Of a stretch of 64,000 nucleotides of DNA, positions 19,791 through 30,327 are shown one piece after another. Origin of the DNA: Methylophaga sp. (GTDB taxonomy: Bacteria; Pseudomonadota; Gammaproteobacteria; Nitrosococcales; Methylophagaceae); contig DRHW01000001.1 in the NCBI GenBank assembly GCA_011053005.1, positions 1-64,000 of the forward strand, given 5' to 3'. Each line of letters opens with the position of its first letter. The first letter of the stretch is position 1. The position numbers were made by a program, and so were the translations under genes. The notes beneath the pieces were generated by a model. It did no database searches, had not been told where the DNA came from, and worked only from the letters and a program-made list of their open reading frames with translations.

Positions 19791-21965
19791 ATGACTGTAG
19801 CTAAAACACTATCCGATGACTTACTAAAAATCATAGCCGCGAGTCACCATGATCCTTTTAGTATTCTAGGTCCACATACTGATAACGATACAACAACCGT
19901 TACTCTATTTCTGCCGGATACAAGCAAAGCATGGCTGAATAATGACCTTATATTAAATCGAATTGATGGTACTGATATCTTCCAATGGACTGGCGATACC
20001 AGCAAGCTGATTTCCCCGTATAAAGTCAATCGTCTTACCGGCAATGGTACGCCAGTCAGTCAGGTCGATCCTTATTGTTTTCCCCCTCAACTTTCTGAGT
20101 TTGATCTTCATTTATTCTCCGAAGGTAATCATTGGCATGCTTACCGTATTTTAGGTGCTCACCAACAAAAGGTGGATGGCGTAGAAGGCGTATTATTTGC
20201 AACATGGGCACCAAGTGCTGAACGTGTTAGCGTAGTGGGTGACTTCAATAATTGGGATGGGCGATGTCATCCTATGCGAGCTCGTGGCGGCAGTGGAGTA
20301 TGGGAGTTATTTATTCCTGGGTTAACGGCTGGCGATTTGTATAAATTTGAAATAAAAAACCAGCACGATGGCTCTCTTCATTCCAAAATGGATCCTTACG
20401 CCCAACAAGCTGAACTACGGCCGGGCACAGCCTCCGTTATCGTTAAACAAAGTGTTCATCAATGGCAAGATACTGATTGGATGACCAAACGTCAGGGTTC
20501 TGATTGGCTGCACCAACCTCATTCCGTTTATGAAGTACATTTAGGCTCATGGCAACGAAATGAATCAGGCAATTTCCTCAGCTACCGCGAACTTGCCGAT
20601 CAATTAGTACCTTATGTCAAAAAAATGGGTTTTACCCATATTGAACTATTACCCATTACTGAACACCCCCTTGATATTTCTTGGGGATATCAAACAACCG
20701 GTTATTTTTCACCCACTAGTCGCTTTGGTTCGCCTGATGAGTTTCGTTATTTTATCGATCAATGTCATCAAAATAACATCGGTATTATTCTTGACTGGGT
20801 GCCAGGTCATTTCCCTAAAGATGCACATGGTTTAGCAAAATTTGATGGCAGTGCCTTGTACGAACATGCCGATCCACGCCAAGGCGAACATCAAGACTGG
20901 GGCACATTAATCTTCAACTATGGCCGAAGCGAAGTAACCAACTTCCTGCTCTCAAGTGCTTTTTATTGGTTAGAAGAATTTCACATTGATGGCTTGCGCG
21001 TTGATGCCGTGGCATCCATGTTATATCTCGATTATTCTCGTGAAGATGGTCAATGGATCCCCAATAAAAATGGCGGTCGTGAAAACTTAGAAGTCATTGA
21101 GTTTTTAAAAAATATGAACACCGTATTACACAAAGAACATCCAGGTTGCTTGATTGCAGCAGAAGAATCTACTTCCTATCCTATGGTTTCACGTCCAGCG
21201 CATATGGGTGGTCTTGGTTTCTCAATGAAATGGAATATGGGTTGGATGCATGACATTCTTGAATATATGAAAGAAGATGCCATTCATCGACGTTATCATC
21301 ATGATTCGCTTACCTTTGGCTTGCTGTACGCATTTACTGAAAACTTTGTATTACCGTTTTCACATGACGAAGTCGTACATGGTAAAAAATCAATGCTCAA
21401 CAAAATGCCGGGCGATGATTGGCAGCGCTTTGCGAATTTGAGATTACTTTATACCTTTATGTTCACCTATCCAGGCAAAAAACTCTTATTTATGGGTTCT
21501 GAATTTGCTCAAGGTACAGAATGGAACTGTGAAAGAGCATTAGATTGGTATGTGCTTGATTATCCATTGCATCAAGGCATGCAAACGCTTGTTGCTGACT
21601 TAAATAAAACCTATGTTGAAACACCGGCTTTAAACGCGCATGATTTCGATCCACATGGTTTTGAGTGGATAGACTGTAACGATCGTGAACATTCGATACT
21701 GAGCTATCTGCGTAAAAGTGGCAGTGAATTTGTCATTACTATCTTCAATTTCACGCCGGTGCCACGAGCAAATTACCGGATTGGCGTTCCAGAAGCTGGA
21801 CGTTATGAAATCATCTTAAATTCAGATTCTGAGTATTATGGTGGTAGTAATTTTGCAAATAAACTTGAATTAGTCACTGAGCAACAACCATGGTCAGATA
21901 GACCTTATTCTATTCAGCTCAATCTTCCCCCTCTTGCTGGCTTGGTGTTACGGAAAATAGCTTAA
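19791..21965 (+). CDS. glgB: 1,4-alpha-glucan branching enzyme
   Basis: GH13 enzyme adding alpha-1,6 branches to glycogen. 724 aa with an N-terminal carbohydrate-binding module repeat, the CBM48 region ([11 protein letters not shown] near 160), and the TIM barrel motifs: [12 protein letters not shown] with the nucleophile Asp, AAEEST with the general acid, and [16 protein letters not shown] before ATG 19791. Divergent from glgC, so both arms probably share a control region at 19688-19790. Neither glycogen synthase (glgA) nor phosphorylase is in the window. Confidence 0.96.
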   Translation: MTVAKTLSDDLLKIIAASHHDPFSILGPHTDNDTTTVTLFLPDTSKAWLNNDLILNRIDGTDIFQWTGDTSKLISPYKVNRLTGNGTPVSQVDPYCFPPQLSEFDLHLFSEGNHWHAYRILGAHQQKVDGVEGVLFATWAPSAERVSVVGDFNNWDGRCHPMRARGGSGVWELFIPGLTAGDLYKFEIKNQHDGSLHSKMDPYAQQAELRPGTASVIVKQSVHQWQDTDWMTKRQGSDWLHQPHSVYEVHLGSWQRNESGNFLSYRELADQLVPYVKKMGFTHIELLPITEHPLDISWGYQTTGYFSPTSRFGSPDEFRYFIDQCHQNNIGIILDWVPGHFPKDAHGLAKFDGSALYEHADPRQGEHQDWGTLIFNYGRSEVTNFLLSSAFYWLEEFHIDGLRVDAVASMLYLDYSREDGQWIPNKNGGRENLEVIEFLKNMNTVLHKEHPGCLIAAEESTSYPMVSRPAHMGGLGFSMKWNMGWMHDILEYMKEDAIHRRYHHDSLTFGLLYAFTENFVLPFSHDEVVHGKKSMLNKMPGDDWQRFANLRLLYTFMFTYPGKKLLFMGSEFAQGTEWNCERALDWYVLDYPLHQGMQTLVADLNKTYVETPALNAHDFDPHGFEWIDCNDREHSILSYLRKSGSEFVITIFNFTPVPRANYRIGVPEAGRYEIILNSDSEYYGGSNFANKLELVTEQQPWSDRPYSIQLNLPPLAGLVLRKIA

Positions 21966-21978
21966 TTTAAATAACCCG

Positions 21979-22021
21979 CAGGTAGATGGCCTAATGCACC
22001 TGACACTGAGCCATCTACCTG
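21979..22021. terminator. bidirectional terminator glgB/phr
   Basis: Inverted repeat CAGGTAGATGGC (21979-21990) with GCCATCTACCTG (22010-22021), 19-base loop, followed by TTATTTTC. It lies between the convergent glgB and phr stops and can serve both strands. Confidence 0.7.
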
Positions 22022-22037
22022 TTATTTTCTAGTTGGG

Positions 22038-23456
22038 TTAGATTGTTGAATCCGTTGCCAATAATTTAAATGCTGCTAATGCACGTTGACGACCATCACT
22101 TAAATCAACCATAGGTTTAGGATAATTTTGAGGCCGATTGGCATCGCTTGGCATATGAATTTCTTTATCTGATAAATGAGCAAGTTCAGGCACATAATGA
22201 CGAATAAATGTACCTTGTGGATCAAAGCGCTTGGATTGCGTCACGGGATTGAAAATCCTGAAATAAGGCACAGAATCTGTACCCGTTGATGCAGACCATT
22301 GCCATCCACCATTATTCGCCGCCAGATCACCATCAATCAGTTGCTGCATAAACCAGCACTCGCCTAAGCGCCAATCTATTAATAGATGTTTGCTTAAAAA
22401 CATTGCAACCACCATTCGTAAACGATTATGCATCCAACCGCGAGCTAATAATTGTCTCATTGCCGCATCAATCAACGGGAAGCCTGTTTGACCTTGTTGC
22501 CACGCTTGTAATTGCTGTTCATCATAACGCCAGTCAATATTATCAGTCAGCGGCTTCCATGGTTTATGTCGCGAAACTTCTGGATAATCAATTAAGATAT
22601 GTTTATAAAACTCACGCCATAACAGTTCATTTTGCCAAGTCTGTACGCTATCATTAGGCTCGCAATACTGCCACGACGCATTCCAAACCTGCCTTACTGA
22701 AATAATCCCACTTGCCAGATAAGGCGATAAACGACTTGTTCCACCCAATGATGGAATATCACGACTTTGTTTGTAATCACGAATCGGTTGACGACAAAAC
22801 TTAGCAACACGTGCAAAGGCATGTTGTTCACCTTCCGGCCAAAAAGCTTTGATATCATCAGACACTATTGGCCAAGTTAACTCTGTAAGCTGCGATGCTT
22901 GTGTCAACGTCGTTACATTAATAGCCGTTTGTTTAATGGGTGCAGGATATAAATATAAAGATTGTTCTAACTGTTGTTTGGCCTGTTTTGAAAAAGGTGT
23001 AAACACTTTAAAAGGTGTATCCGATTTTGTTCTGACCGAACCCGGAGGCAGTAGTAATTGATCATTATAATGCTGATATTCAACACTGATCTGTCCGCAA
23101 ACAGCCATCACTTGCTGGTCTCGAAAACGTTCATTAACCGGATATTCATCATTAAAGTGAAGTCGCTCGATATCCCACTGTTGGCAAATAGTGCTTATTA
23201 AATTAGGGACCTGTTGATAATTATTTACTTGGAAAAAATGCAGTTCAATATTCAATTCAGCTAGTGAATTTTTTAAACATGCTAAGTTACGATGCCAAAA
23301 ATCAATTTTAACGTCAGCATCGTCATGATCCCGCCATTGTTCTGGCGTAGCAATATAGATAGCGCTAACAGGGTTTTGTTGTTGGCAAGCATGATAAAGG
23401 GCGGGATTATCACTCACTCTTAAATCATTGCGAAACCAAACTAGTTGATGGCCCAT
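22038..23456 (-). CDS. phr: deoxyribodipyrimidine photolyase
   Basis: Light-driven repair of cyclobutane pyrimidine dimers using FAD and an antenna chromophore. 472 aa, class I photolyase length. N-terminal LVWFRNDLRVSDNPAL antenna domain; C-terminal FAD domain with NELLWREFYKHIL, DAAMRQLLARGWMHNRLRM and the NGGWQWSASTGTD segment. It is the last gene of the minus-strand trio with a MerR regulator and a DUF523/DUF1722 protein, and overlaps the MerR gene by one base. The trio is a recurrent light-response cluster in gammaproteobacteria. Confidence 0.96.
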   Translation of the reverse strand: MGHQLVWFRNDLRVSDNPALYHACQQQNPVSAIYIATPEQWRDHDDADVKIDFWHRNLACLKNSLAELNIELHFFQVNNYQQVPNLISTICQQWDIERLHFNDEYPVNERFRDQQVMAVCGQISVEYQHYNDQLLLPPGSVRTKSDTPFKVFTPFSKQAKQQLEQSLYLYPAPIKQTAINVTTLTQASQLTELTWPIVSDDIKAFWPEGEQHAFARVAKFCRQPIRDYKQSRDIPSLGGTSRLSPYLASGIISVRQVWNASWQYCEPNDSVQTWQNELLWREFYKHILIDYPEVSRHKPWKPLTDNIDWRYDEQQLQAWQQGQTGFPLIDAAMRQLLARGWMHNRLRMVVAMFLSKHLLIDWRLGECWFMQQLIDGDLAANNGGWQWSASTGTDSVPYFRIFNPVTQSKRFDPQGTFIRHYVPELAHLSDKEIHMPSDANRPQNYPKPMVDLSDGRQRALAAFKLLATDSTI

Positions 23457-24361
23457 TATTGCTGACCTAAATTAGTGAGCCAAGCCTGAAATTTAGCCGA
23501 TTTCCAGCACTGGCTTGCACTTCCACCCTTAAACTTAATCGCTAGTTCTGTTAATTGTTCACTATGAATCGTTGCCATTTGACCCACACAAAATAAACCA
23601 TCCAACCATGATCTTATAAGCTGAGCCAATTTATTAATGTCATTTTTTTCTAAACGATAATCCGAAAATAAAATAATTGGTATTAGGGCTGTTTTATTAA
23701 GCCTAGTTAAACAGGCGATATCCTTAATATTATTAATTGAATCAATTTTAATACCATTTTGTATTAGCAAGGTTTGAAATAACCAATAATCTAATGATGG
23801 TAGTGCTGAACCTAAATTAACCAAACTACAATGAGTATAGGATTTTTGCTTATCTGCCCGTAACGTCATCAAGGTAATTTGCCGTTGCCAACATTGCTGC
23901 CATAATTGAATTTCGAGTTCGTATCCATGATCTTTTTTCTGCCAATGATCATATAATAACAGCTGTAAAGGTTGATAAACGTTTTCACATAAACTTAAAA
24001 ATGGTGTGGATTTATTAATATTATCAATCAGTTGATTTAAACTACGCGGATTTAATTTAATAAGCGCTGCAAGTATATTTTGCTGCGTGGTTAACCAATT
24101 ATTTTCAGACACCGATATAGGTGAAAGAAGCTCATTGTTAGCAAGTAAGGTGGCGACTTTACTAATGGCCACGCCTCGATTGAGCCAAGCTATAATTTGG
24201 TTAATTTCATCAATATTTGCCTGCGTATACAGCCGATGTCCTTTGGGCGTTCTGTTCGGTTTAATTAAACCATAACGGCGCTCCCAAGCACGTAGAGTAA
24301 CCGCTGCGACACCGGTTTGTTGACTAACATCTCCAATGTTATAGCTTATTTCAGATTGCAT
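23456..24361 (-). CDS. MerR-family regulator, LitR/CarH-like
   Basis: Transcription regulator with an N-terminal MerR winged helix: YNIGDVSQQTGVAAVTLRAW then ERRYGLIKPNRTPKGHRLY, the signature of the LitR/CarH/MlrA branch. The remaining 200 residues resemble the B12-binding region of light-sensing LitR/CarH in length and helical content, but I do not see the canonical ExxH-type and DxHxxG cobalamin motifs, so cobalamin binding is doubtful. 301 aa. Overlaps the upstream gene by 11 bases and phr by one. Likely acts on the inverted repeat at 25343-25366, which lies between its operon and the divergent epimerase gene. Confidence 0.85.
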   Translation of the reverse strand: MQSEISYNIGDVSQQTGVAAVTLRAWERRYGLIKPNRTPKGHRLYTQANIDEINQIIAWLNRGVAISKVATLLANNELLSPISVSENNWLTTQQNILAALIKLNPRSLNQLIDNINKSTPFLSLCENVYQPLQLLLYDHWQKKDHGYELEIQLWQQCWQRQITLMTLRADKQKSYTHCSLVNLGSALPSLDYWLFQTLLIQNGIKIDSINNIKDIACLTRLNKTALIPIILFSDYRLEKNDINKLAQLIRSWLDGLFCVGQMATIHSEQLTELAIKFKGGSASQCWKSAKFQAWLTNLGQQ

Positions 24362-25295
24362 TTCGTAAGCTCAAGTCATCAGGATAGGGTTGTAAATAAG
24401 CCTGTTTAGCAATGTAAGGATCAGGATGATTATTAAAGTGATGCTTCAGCATAGTAATCGGCACAATCAATGGTAGCTGTCCGATACGATATTGATCGAT
24501 AATTTTAGATAGCTCTTGTTTTTCTTGAGCTGATAACACTTTTTTCAAATAGCCTTGTAAATGCATCAGTACATTAGTATGTGTTTTTCGTGATGCGACG
24601 TTACTTAACTCAGTCATCAATAATGTGAAATAACGCTGAGCTAACTCGTTTACATCATGCTTGCCTGCATCCGCTAACATCCGGCCTAGTTCGACATATC
24701 GTGCGGGGGCTTGTGCCATCAAACAATATTTATAACTAGCGTGAAACTCAATAATATTTTGATAGGTGAAGCCCTGTTGTTTAAGTTGTTGCCAGTTATG
24801 GTAAGCAAATACGCGAGTAATAAAATTTTCACGTAAGGGAGCATCAGCCAATCGTCCAGACTCTTCAACAGGTAGTAAGGGATTGGCCTCGATGACTGCT
24901 TTAGCATAAATCCCACGACCAGCATCTGCTGCAGGATAACCGTTTTCTTGGTAAACCTTGACCCGATAAACCCCACAACTGGGTGAATTTTTCATAAAGA
25001 TATAACCACACAAGTCATCTAGCTGTTGTGCTTTTTGTTGGCTAAAAGCCATCATCTTATCAGTGAAATTAATCGTATTATCATGAACAGCCACTACTTG
25101 CGGCGATTCAACATCACCAATTAAACGTATAGGTTTACGTGGAATCGTCATGCCAATGCCCACTTCGGGACATTCAGCAACAAAGTCAAAATAGCGTGAC
25201 AATGTTTCACTACAAAGCCGTGAATGTTTATGTCCGCCATCAAACCGAACTTCATTGCCAAGCAAACAACTGCTGATCCCTACTTTTATTTTCAT
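24351..25295 (-). CDS. DUF523 and DUF1722 fusion protein (YbgA-like)
   Basis: 314 aa. The N-terminal half is a DUF523 domain with ISSCLLGNEVRFDGGHK and the paired-cysteine motif around FMKNSPSCGVYRV; the C-terminal half is DUF1722 (YbgA). DUF523 proteins carry conserved cysteines (here SSCLLG, CPEVGIG and SPSCG) suggesting a metal or Fe-S site. Recent work on related proteins implicates them in desulfidase-type or tRNA-related chemistry, which I cannot confirm here. First gene of the photolyase operon, as in many relatives. Confidence 0.88.
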   Translation of the reverse strand: MKIKVGISSCLLGNEVRFDGGHKHSRLCSETLSRYFDFVAECPEVGIGMTIPRKPIRLIGDVESPQVVAVHDNTINFTDKMMAFSQQKAQQLDDLCGYIFMKNSPSCGVYRVKVYQENGYPAADAGRGIYAKAVIEANPLLPVEESGRLADAPLRENFITRVFAYHNWQQLKQQGFTYQNIIEFHASYKYCLMAQAPARYVELGRMLADAGKHDVNELAQRYFTLLMTELSNVASRKTHTNVLMHLQGYLKKVLSAQEKQELSKIIDQYRIGQLPLIVPITMLKHHFNNHPDPYIAKQAYLQPYPDDLSLRNAI

Positions 25296-25342
25296 GAGTG
25301 ATATCCTTTTAATTTAGATTAGATTAACAACCCCCAAAAACT

Positions 25343-25366
25343 TATACAATATTTTTATTTTGTATA
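25343..25366. promoter_or_regulatory. inverted repeat operator in light-response intergenic region
   Basis: Perfect 7-bp arms TATACAA (25343-25349) and TTGTATA (25360-25366) separated by ten AT-only bases. It sits in the 116-base gap between the divergent DUF523/MerR/phr operon and the TIGR01777/hemH pair. Form, size and location fit a MerR-family (LitR-like) operator controlling both directions; the regulator is inferred. Confidence 0.6.
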
Positions 25367-25411
25367 GATATATGTCATGATATTGTTTATTAATGTCTTA
25401 AGGTCATCGCG

Positions 25412-26320
25412 ATGAAACATATTTTAATTACAGGTGGCACTGGGTTGATAGGTTCGGCGTTGTGTCAACAATTGATCAAAAAACACTATAAAGTCACGGT
25501 ACTCAGTCGGCATTTAAATACAGTTTCTAAAAAATGTAATCCACAGGTTCGAGGTATAACATCACTATCTGAAATAATGGACGATGATACTGTTGATGTC
25601 ATGATCAACTTAGCAGGAGAACCGATCGCTGACAAACGATGGTCAACAAATCGCAAAAAACAGCTAGAAGCAAGTAGGATAGATTTAACTCGTGAGCTCA
25701 TTCAATGGATGGCCAATAAACAAATCAAACCAAACTGTTTAATAAGTGGTTCAGCGATAGGTTGGTATGGGGATGGTGGTGATAAGATTTTAACGGAACA
25801 AAGCCAACACCATGATGAGTATACTCACCACCTTTGCGATGAATGGGAAAAACAAGCGTTACGTGCCCAACATTTTGGTATCCGAGTCTGTATCATAAGA
25901 ACAGGTTTGGTCTTAGCGAGGCAAGGTGGCTTTATCCCTAAAATGCTCTTACCATTTAAGTTGGGGCTGGGTGGACAATTAGGTGACGGTGAGCAATTTA
26001 TGCCTTGGATCCATCTCATTGACATCGTTAATTTAATTATTTTTCTAGTAGAGAATAGCCAAGCAAATGGCGTGTTTAATGCTTGCTCTCCTCGTCCTAT
26101 TAGCAATAAAACATTTACTGCTGCATTCGCTCGTCAACTACACCGCGTTGCTTTTATTCCACTACCAGCATGGTTGCTTAAAAGCCTATTAGGTGAAATG
26201 TCACGATTATTGTTAACGGGACAAAATGCTATTCCAGAAAAAGCTCGGGCGATAGGCTTTCGGTTTGTTTATACTAATATCTCATTAGCCTTAGCTGATA
26301 TTTTATCCACTAAAAAATAA
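25412..26320 (+). CDS. TIGR01777-family epimerase (SDR)
   Basis: Extended short-chain dehydrogenase-like protein of the TIGR01777 (SulA/YfcH) family. N-terminal dinucleotide-binding loop ITGGTGLIGSALCQQL at residues 5-20, NLAGEPI near 68, SGSAIGWYG and the C-terminal DUF1731 region (LLTGQNAIPEKA). 302 aa. Its substrate is not known. It precedes hemH by six bases and is divergent from the photolyase operon, so it is probably light- or tetrapyrrole-linked in expression. Confidence 0.9.
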   Translation: MKHILITGGTGLIGSALCQQLIKKHYKVTVLSRHLNTVSKKCNPQVRGITSLSEIMDDDTVDVMINLAGEPIADKRWSTNRKKQLEASRIDLTRELIQWMANKQIKPNCLISGSAIGWYGDGGDKILTEQSQHHDEYTHHLCDEWEKQALRAQHFGIRVCIIRTGLVLARQGGFIPKMLLPFKLGLGGQLGDGEQFMPWIHLIDIVNLIIFLVENSQANGVFNACSPRPISNKTFTAAFARQLHRVAFIPLPAWLLKSLLGEMSRLLLTGQNAIPEKARAIGFRFVYTNISLALADILSTKK

Positions 26321-26326
26321 AGAAAT

Positions 26327-27340
26327 ATGACTAATAAAGCTGTTTTACTTGTTAATTTAGGTTCTCCCGATAATGCAGATACTCCCTCAGTAAGGCGTTA
26401 TCTTAATCAATTTTTAATGGATCGCTATGTCATTCAATTGCCCTGGTTGTTCCGCAGGATGATTGTTAGTTTATTTGTGTTACCAACACGACCCAAAGCA
26501 TCTGCAGCAGCTTATAAAAGTGTGTGGATGAAAGAAGGTTCACCGCTAGTTGTATTATCTAATCGTTTAAAAAAAGCAGTGCAAGCGACTTTAGATATGC
26601 CTGTTTCAATGGCAATGCGTTATGGTCAGCCCAGTATTGAAAATGAGTTAATCGCCTTAAGTCAGCAGCCAGGAATTGATGAGATCCTTTATTTACCTCT
26701 ATATCCGCACTACGCTGAAAGCACAGTAACTACATCAATAGAAGAAGCCAAAAGAGTCATCGCCAAATATAATCTCAAAGTACGTCTAACGGTAATGGCA
26801 CCATTTTATGATAATCCGGATTACATTGATGCTTTGGCATTAAGTGCTGAGCCTTATCTAAAACAAGATTACGATCATATTGTATTTAGTTATCATGGTT
26901 TGCCTGAGTCACACATTACTAAACTCGACACATCAGGTCAGCACTGTTTAAAGCAAGAGGGTTGCTGTGAAAAAGCTAATGATGCTCATAAAACTTGCTA
27001 TCGCCATCACGTAATGCGAACCACGCAATTGGTTGTTGATAAGTTAGGATTAGACAACGATAAATATTCCATCGCCTTTCAATCTCGTTTAGGCAGAGCC
27101 AAATGGCTGTCACCTAATACTGAAGATCGTTTACGCGAGCTTGCTCAAGCTAATGCAAAAAATGTACTCGTCATTTGCCCTGCGTTCGTAACAGATTGTT
27201 TAGAAACATTAGAAGAAATTGCAATAAGGGGACAGGAAGTATTTACTGAAGCAGGCGGTACTAAATTAACCTTAATACCCTGTTTGAATAATCATCCGGC
27301 TTGGGTCAATGCCTTAGCCTCGTGGTGTAAATCATCGTAA
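26327..27340 (+). CDS. hemH: ferrochelatase
   Basis: Inserts Fe2+ into protoporphyrin IX in the last step of heme synthesis. 337 aa. N-terminal VLLVNLGSPDNADTPSVRRY, catalytic histidine in FSYHGLPE near 190, and a cysteine cluster further on (CLKQEGCCEKA, then KTCYRH). The QSRLGRAKWLSPNTED segment is typical. Cotranscribed with the epimerase. Linking heme synthesis to a photolyase/LitR cluster makes sense because porphyrins are photosensitisers; that link is inference. Confidence 0.96.
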   Translation: MTNKAVLLVNLGSPDNADTPSVRRYLNQFLMDRYVIQLPWLFRRMIVSLFVLPTRPKASAAAYKSVWMKEGSPLVVLSNRLKKAVQATLDMPVSMAMRYGQPSIENELIALSQQPGIDEILYLPLYPHYAESTVTTSIEEAKRVIAKYNLKVRLTVMAPFYDNPDYIDALALSAEPYLKQDYDHIVFSYHGLPESHITKLDTSGQHCLKQEGCCEKANDAHKTCYRHHVMRTTQLVVDKLGLDNDKYSIAFQSRLGRAKWLSPNTEDRLRELAQANAKNVLVICPAFVTDCLETLEEIAIRGQEVFTEAGGTKLTLIPCLNNHPAWVNALASWCKSS

Positions 27341-27373
27341 TTATTAAAGGAATAAGTTAACTAATTTATTAGT

Positions 27374-27404
27374 GGTGATGAGTGAATACTATTCACTCAT
27401 CACC
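27374..27404. terminator. bidirectional terminator hemH/pgi
   Basis: Near-perfect palindrome: GGTGATGAGTGAATA (27374-27388), one central base, TATTCACTCATCACC (27390-27404). It lies between the convergent hemH and pgi stops. The T run is weak on both strands. Confidence 0.65.
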
Positions 27405-27415
27405 ATCTAAAAAAT

Positions 27416-29053
27416 TTATTTTCGAAGTGTTCTAATTAAGTTAATCAAGTTGGTCGTTGAGCTATCATGAGGTGAAATCTCAGCGCCATCTTTTAACTCA
27501 GGTACGATTGCTTTTGCTAACTGTTTACCTAACTCAACGCCCCATTGGTCAAAGGAATTAATATTCCATATAACACCTTGCACAAACACTTTATGTTCAT
27601 ATAAAGCGACCAATTGACCTAGCATTTCAGGCGTTAACTGTGGAAACAATAACGTATTACTTGGACGATTACCTGGGAATACTTTATGCGGTAATAATGC
27701 TTCTAATGCTTTGCCTTCATAACCTTCCGCCATTAATTCAGCACGCACTTCTTCAGCATTCTTACCTTTCATTAAAGCTTCAGATTGTGCTAAACCATTT
27801 GCTAATAAAATCGATTGATGATCACATTCAGGGTAATGGCTATTCACAGGCAATACAAAATCAACAGGTACTAACTGCGTACCTTGATGAATCAATTGAA
27901 AGTAAGCATGTTGACCATTTGTGCCAGGTGTTCCCCAAATGATAGGACCCGTCTTGTAACTAATACGCTGTCCTTCACGGTTGGTCACTTTACCATTACT
28001 TTCCATATCTAATTGTTGCATATGATTAGGGAAACGAGCTAATGAGTGATCATACGGCACGATTGCTTGCGTTTGTGCACCATGAAAATTGATGTACCAA
28101 ACGCCTAATAACCCCATAATCACAGGCATATTTTCTGCTAGAGGTTGGTTTCTGAAATGAAGGTCCATTTCATGACCACCAGCCAACATACGTTCGAAAT
28201 TATCCATACCAATATAGAGTGCAATAGGTAAACCAATAGCACTCCACAAAGAATACCGTCCGCCTACCCAGTCCCAAATTTCAAACATATTTTCGGTATC
28301 AATACCAAATTCAGCAACCGCTTTAGCATTAGTTGATACTGCGACAAAATGCTTCGCAACATCCGCTTGCTTAGCCGTTTTCAAAAACCATGCTCTTGCA
28401 GATTGAGCATTCGTGAGCGTTTCTTGAGTGGTAAATGTTTTAGAGGCAACGACAAACAAAGTGGTTTCTTGGTTTAATTTTTCCAAGGTCGTACTTAGAT
28501 CTGCACCATCAACATTAGAAACAAAATGCACACTAATGCCTTCAACACCATAAGCTTCTAATCCATCACAGATCATTGCAGGGCCAAGATCAGAGCCTCC
28601 GATGCCAATATTAACGATATTGGTAATTCGTTTGCCCGTGTAACCCAGCCATTCGCCATTGTGGACTTGCTGACAGAAATTTTTCATCTGCGTTAACACT
28701 GCATTCACAGCAGGCATAACATCTTTACCATCTACCATGACGGGTGTATTACTACGATTTCGTAAGGCCGTATGTAAAACGGCACGGCCTTCAGTATTAT
28801 TAATGGCTTCACCAGAAAACATACGCTCAACCCAGTCATTCATATTGACTGATTGTGCCAAGGCAACTAATTTTTCCATCGTTTCTTTCGTTATCCGATT
28901 TTTCGAATAATCTAAAAGCAAATCACCGCTTTTTACTAAAAAATTTTGAGCGCGATCGGAGTCTAATGCGAACTGTTCACGCATCGATACATATTTCAGG
29001 TCAGAATAGTGACGAACTAAAGACTGCCATTCAGGTATATTTAAGGGGGTCAT
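27416..29053 (-). CDS. pgi: glucose-6-phosphate isomerase
   Basis: Interconverts glucose-6-phosphate and fructose-6-phosphate. 545 aa, the long bacterial form. [14 protein letters not shown] near 150, the catalytic region [19 protein letters not shown] near 380 and the lysine segment in the C-terminus ([11 protein letters not shown]) are present. Starts 15 bases after hisS stops, so it is the last gene of the ndk operon or closely follows it; connects to the glycogen genes upstream in metabolism rather than position. Confidence 0.97.
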   Translation of the reverse strand: MTPLNIPEWQSLVRHYSDLKYVSMREQFALDSDRAQNFLVKSGDLLLDYSKNRITKETMEKLVALAQSVNMNDWVERMFSGEAINNTEGRAVLHTALRNRSNTPVMVDGKDVMPAVNAVLTQMKNFCQQVHNGEWLGYTGKRITNIVNIGIGGSDLGPAMICDGLEAYGVEGISVHFVSNVDGADLSTTLEKLNQETTLFVVASKTFTTQETLTNAQSARAWFLKTAKQADVAKHFVAVSTNAKAVAEFGIDTENMFEIWDWVGGRYSLWSAIGLPIALYIGMDNFERMLAGGHEMDLHFRNQPLAENMPVIMGLLGVWYINFHGAQTQAIVPYDHSLARFPNHMQQLDMESNGKVTNREGQRISYKTGPIIWGTPGTNGQHAYFQLIHQGTQLVPVDFVLPVNSHYPECDHQSILLANGLAQSEALMKGKNAEEVRAELMAEGYEGKALEALLPHKVFPGNRPSNTLLFPQLTPEMLGQLVALYEHKVFVQGVIWNINSFDQWGVELGKQLAKAIVPELKDGAEISPHDSSTTNLINLIRTLRK

Positions 29054-29068
29054 AGTATTCTTCTATTT

Positions 29069-30325
29069 TTATTGTTGTAAATAATCAGCTAGTGCAGTCC
29101 ACGCAATAGTTTCTTGCTCGCCTGTTTTCATTGTTTTCACGCCAACCACTTTTTGCTCAATTTCATCGTCACCTAGAATAAAAGTCCAGCGGGCACCACT
29201 TCTATCTGCTCGTTTAAATTGGTTTTTAAAACTACCACCACCACAATGAGTAATCAATTTTAAATCAGGAAGTTGATCTCTTAATTGTTCTGCAAGTAAT
29301 AATGATTGACTGGCAGCAGCATCTCCAACAGCAACTAGATATACATCAATTGCTTCAATCTCAGGTAATGAATCCGTTGCTTCTAATAATGAAATCAAAC
29401 GTTCTATGCCGATGGCAAAACCAATCGCAGTGGCGCCTTTGCCACCCAGTTGAGCAACTAAACCATCATATCGTCCACCAGCACAAATAGTGCCTTGCGA
29501 ACCCAATTGATCAGTAACCCATTCAAACACGGTTTTGCCGTAATAATCCAAGCCACGCACTAACCGCGGGTTGATCTCATAAGCTAAACCCGCATTATCA
29601 AGCGTTTGGCATAAGATAGTAAATTCTTGCCTCGATTCATCATCAAGGTGATCAATTAATTTAGGAGCGGCGTCATTTAATGGCTGCATTGCTGGATTTT
29701 TACTATCCAAAATACGTAATGGATTAGTGTGTAATCGTCGTTGACTATCTTCATCCAACGCAGTTTGATGCTGTTCAAAATAAGCGACTAAAACATCACG
29801 ATAAGCTAAACGCGCTTCAGTAGAACCTAATGAGTTTATTTGTAAACTAGCACCTTTTAAACCAAGTACTTTCCACAAACGTGCTGTCATCAAAATCATT
29901 TCAGCATCGATATCTGGGCCATTAAAGCCATAGGCTTCAACACCCACTTGATGAAATTGTCGATAACGACCTTTCTGCGGGCGCTCGTGACGAAACATGG
30001 GTCCCATATACCAAAGGCGTTGCGTTTGATTCAACATGCCGTTTTGCATTGCAGCGCGAACACAACCTGCAGTACCTTCTGGACGTAAGGTTAAATTATC
30101 GCCATTACGATCTGCAAAGGTATACATTTCTTTTTCGACGATATCTGTCACTTCGCCGATAGAGCGGCAAAATAACTCGGTTTTTTCAACAATAGGAAAA
30201 CGAATTTCCTGATAACCATAACTTGTTAACACCTTTTTTAATGCAGACTCAACAGCCTGCCAATACGGTGTAACCTCTGGGAGAATGTCATTCATTCCCC
30301 GAATAGAACGGATAATTTCAGCCAC
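29069..30325 (-). CDS. hisS: histidyl-tRNA synthetase
   Basis: Class II synthetase charging tRNA-His. 418 aa. Motif 2 region [20 protein letters not shown], histidine-specific [12 protein letters not shown] and [10 protein letters not shown] are clear, with an anticodon-binding C-terminal domain. Two bases after ispG. In most gammaproteobacteria hisS is followed by yfgM-bamB-der; here pgi follows instead. A tRNA-His gene is present elsewhere in the window (54034-54110). Confidence 0.97.
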   Translation of the reverse strand: MAEIIRSIRGMNDILPEVTPYWQAVESALKKVLTSYGYQEIRFPIVEKTELFCRSIGEVTDIVEKEMYTFADRNGDNLTLRPEGTAGCVRAAMQNGMLNQTQRLWYMGPMFRHERPQKGRYRQFHQVGVEAYGFNGPDIDAEMILMTARLWKVLGLKGASLQINSLGSTEARLAYRDVLVAYFEQHQTALDEDSQRRLHTNPLRILDSKNPAMQPLNDAAPKLIDHLDDESRQEFTILCQTLDNAGLAYEINPRLVRGLDYYGKTVFEWVTDQLGSQGTICAGGRYDGLVAQLGGKGATAIGFAIGIERLISLLEATDSLPEIEAIDVYLVAVGDAAASQSLLLAEQLRDQLPDLKLITHCGGGSFKNQFKRADRSGARWTFILGDDEIEQKVVGVKTMKTGEQETIAWTALADYLQQ

Positions 30326-30327
30326 GC

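Noticed and set aside
19688-19834. 49-residue N-terminal extension of glgC
   Set aside because: It overlaps glgB on the other strand, is not like GlgC proteins, and a good ribosome site precedes the shorter start.
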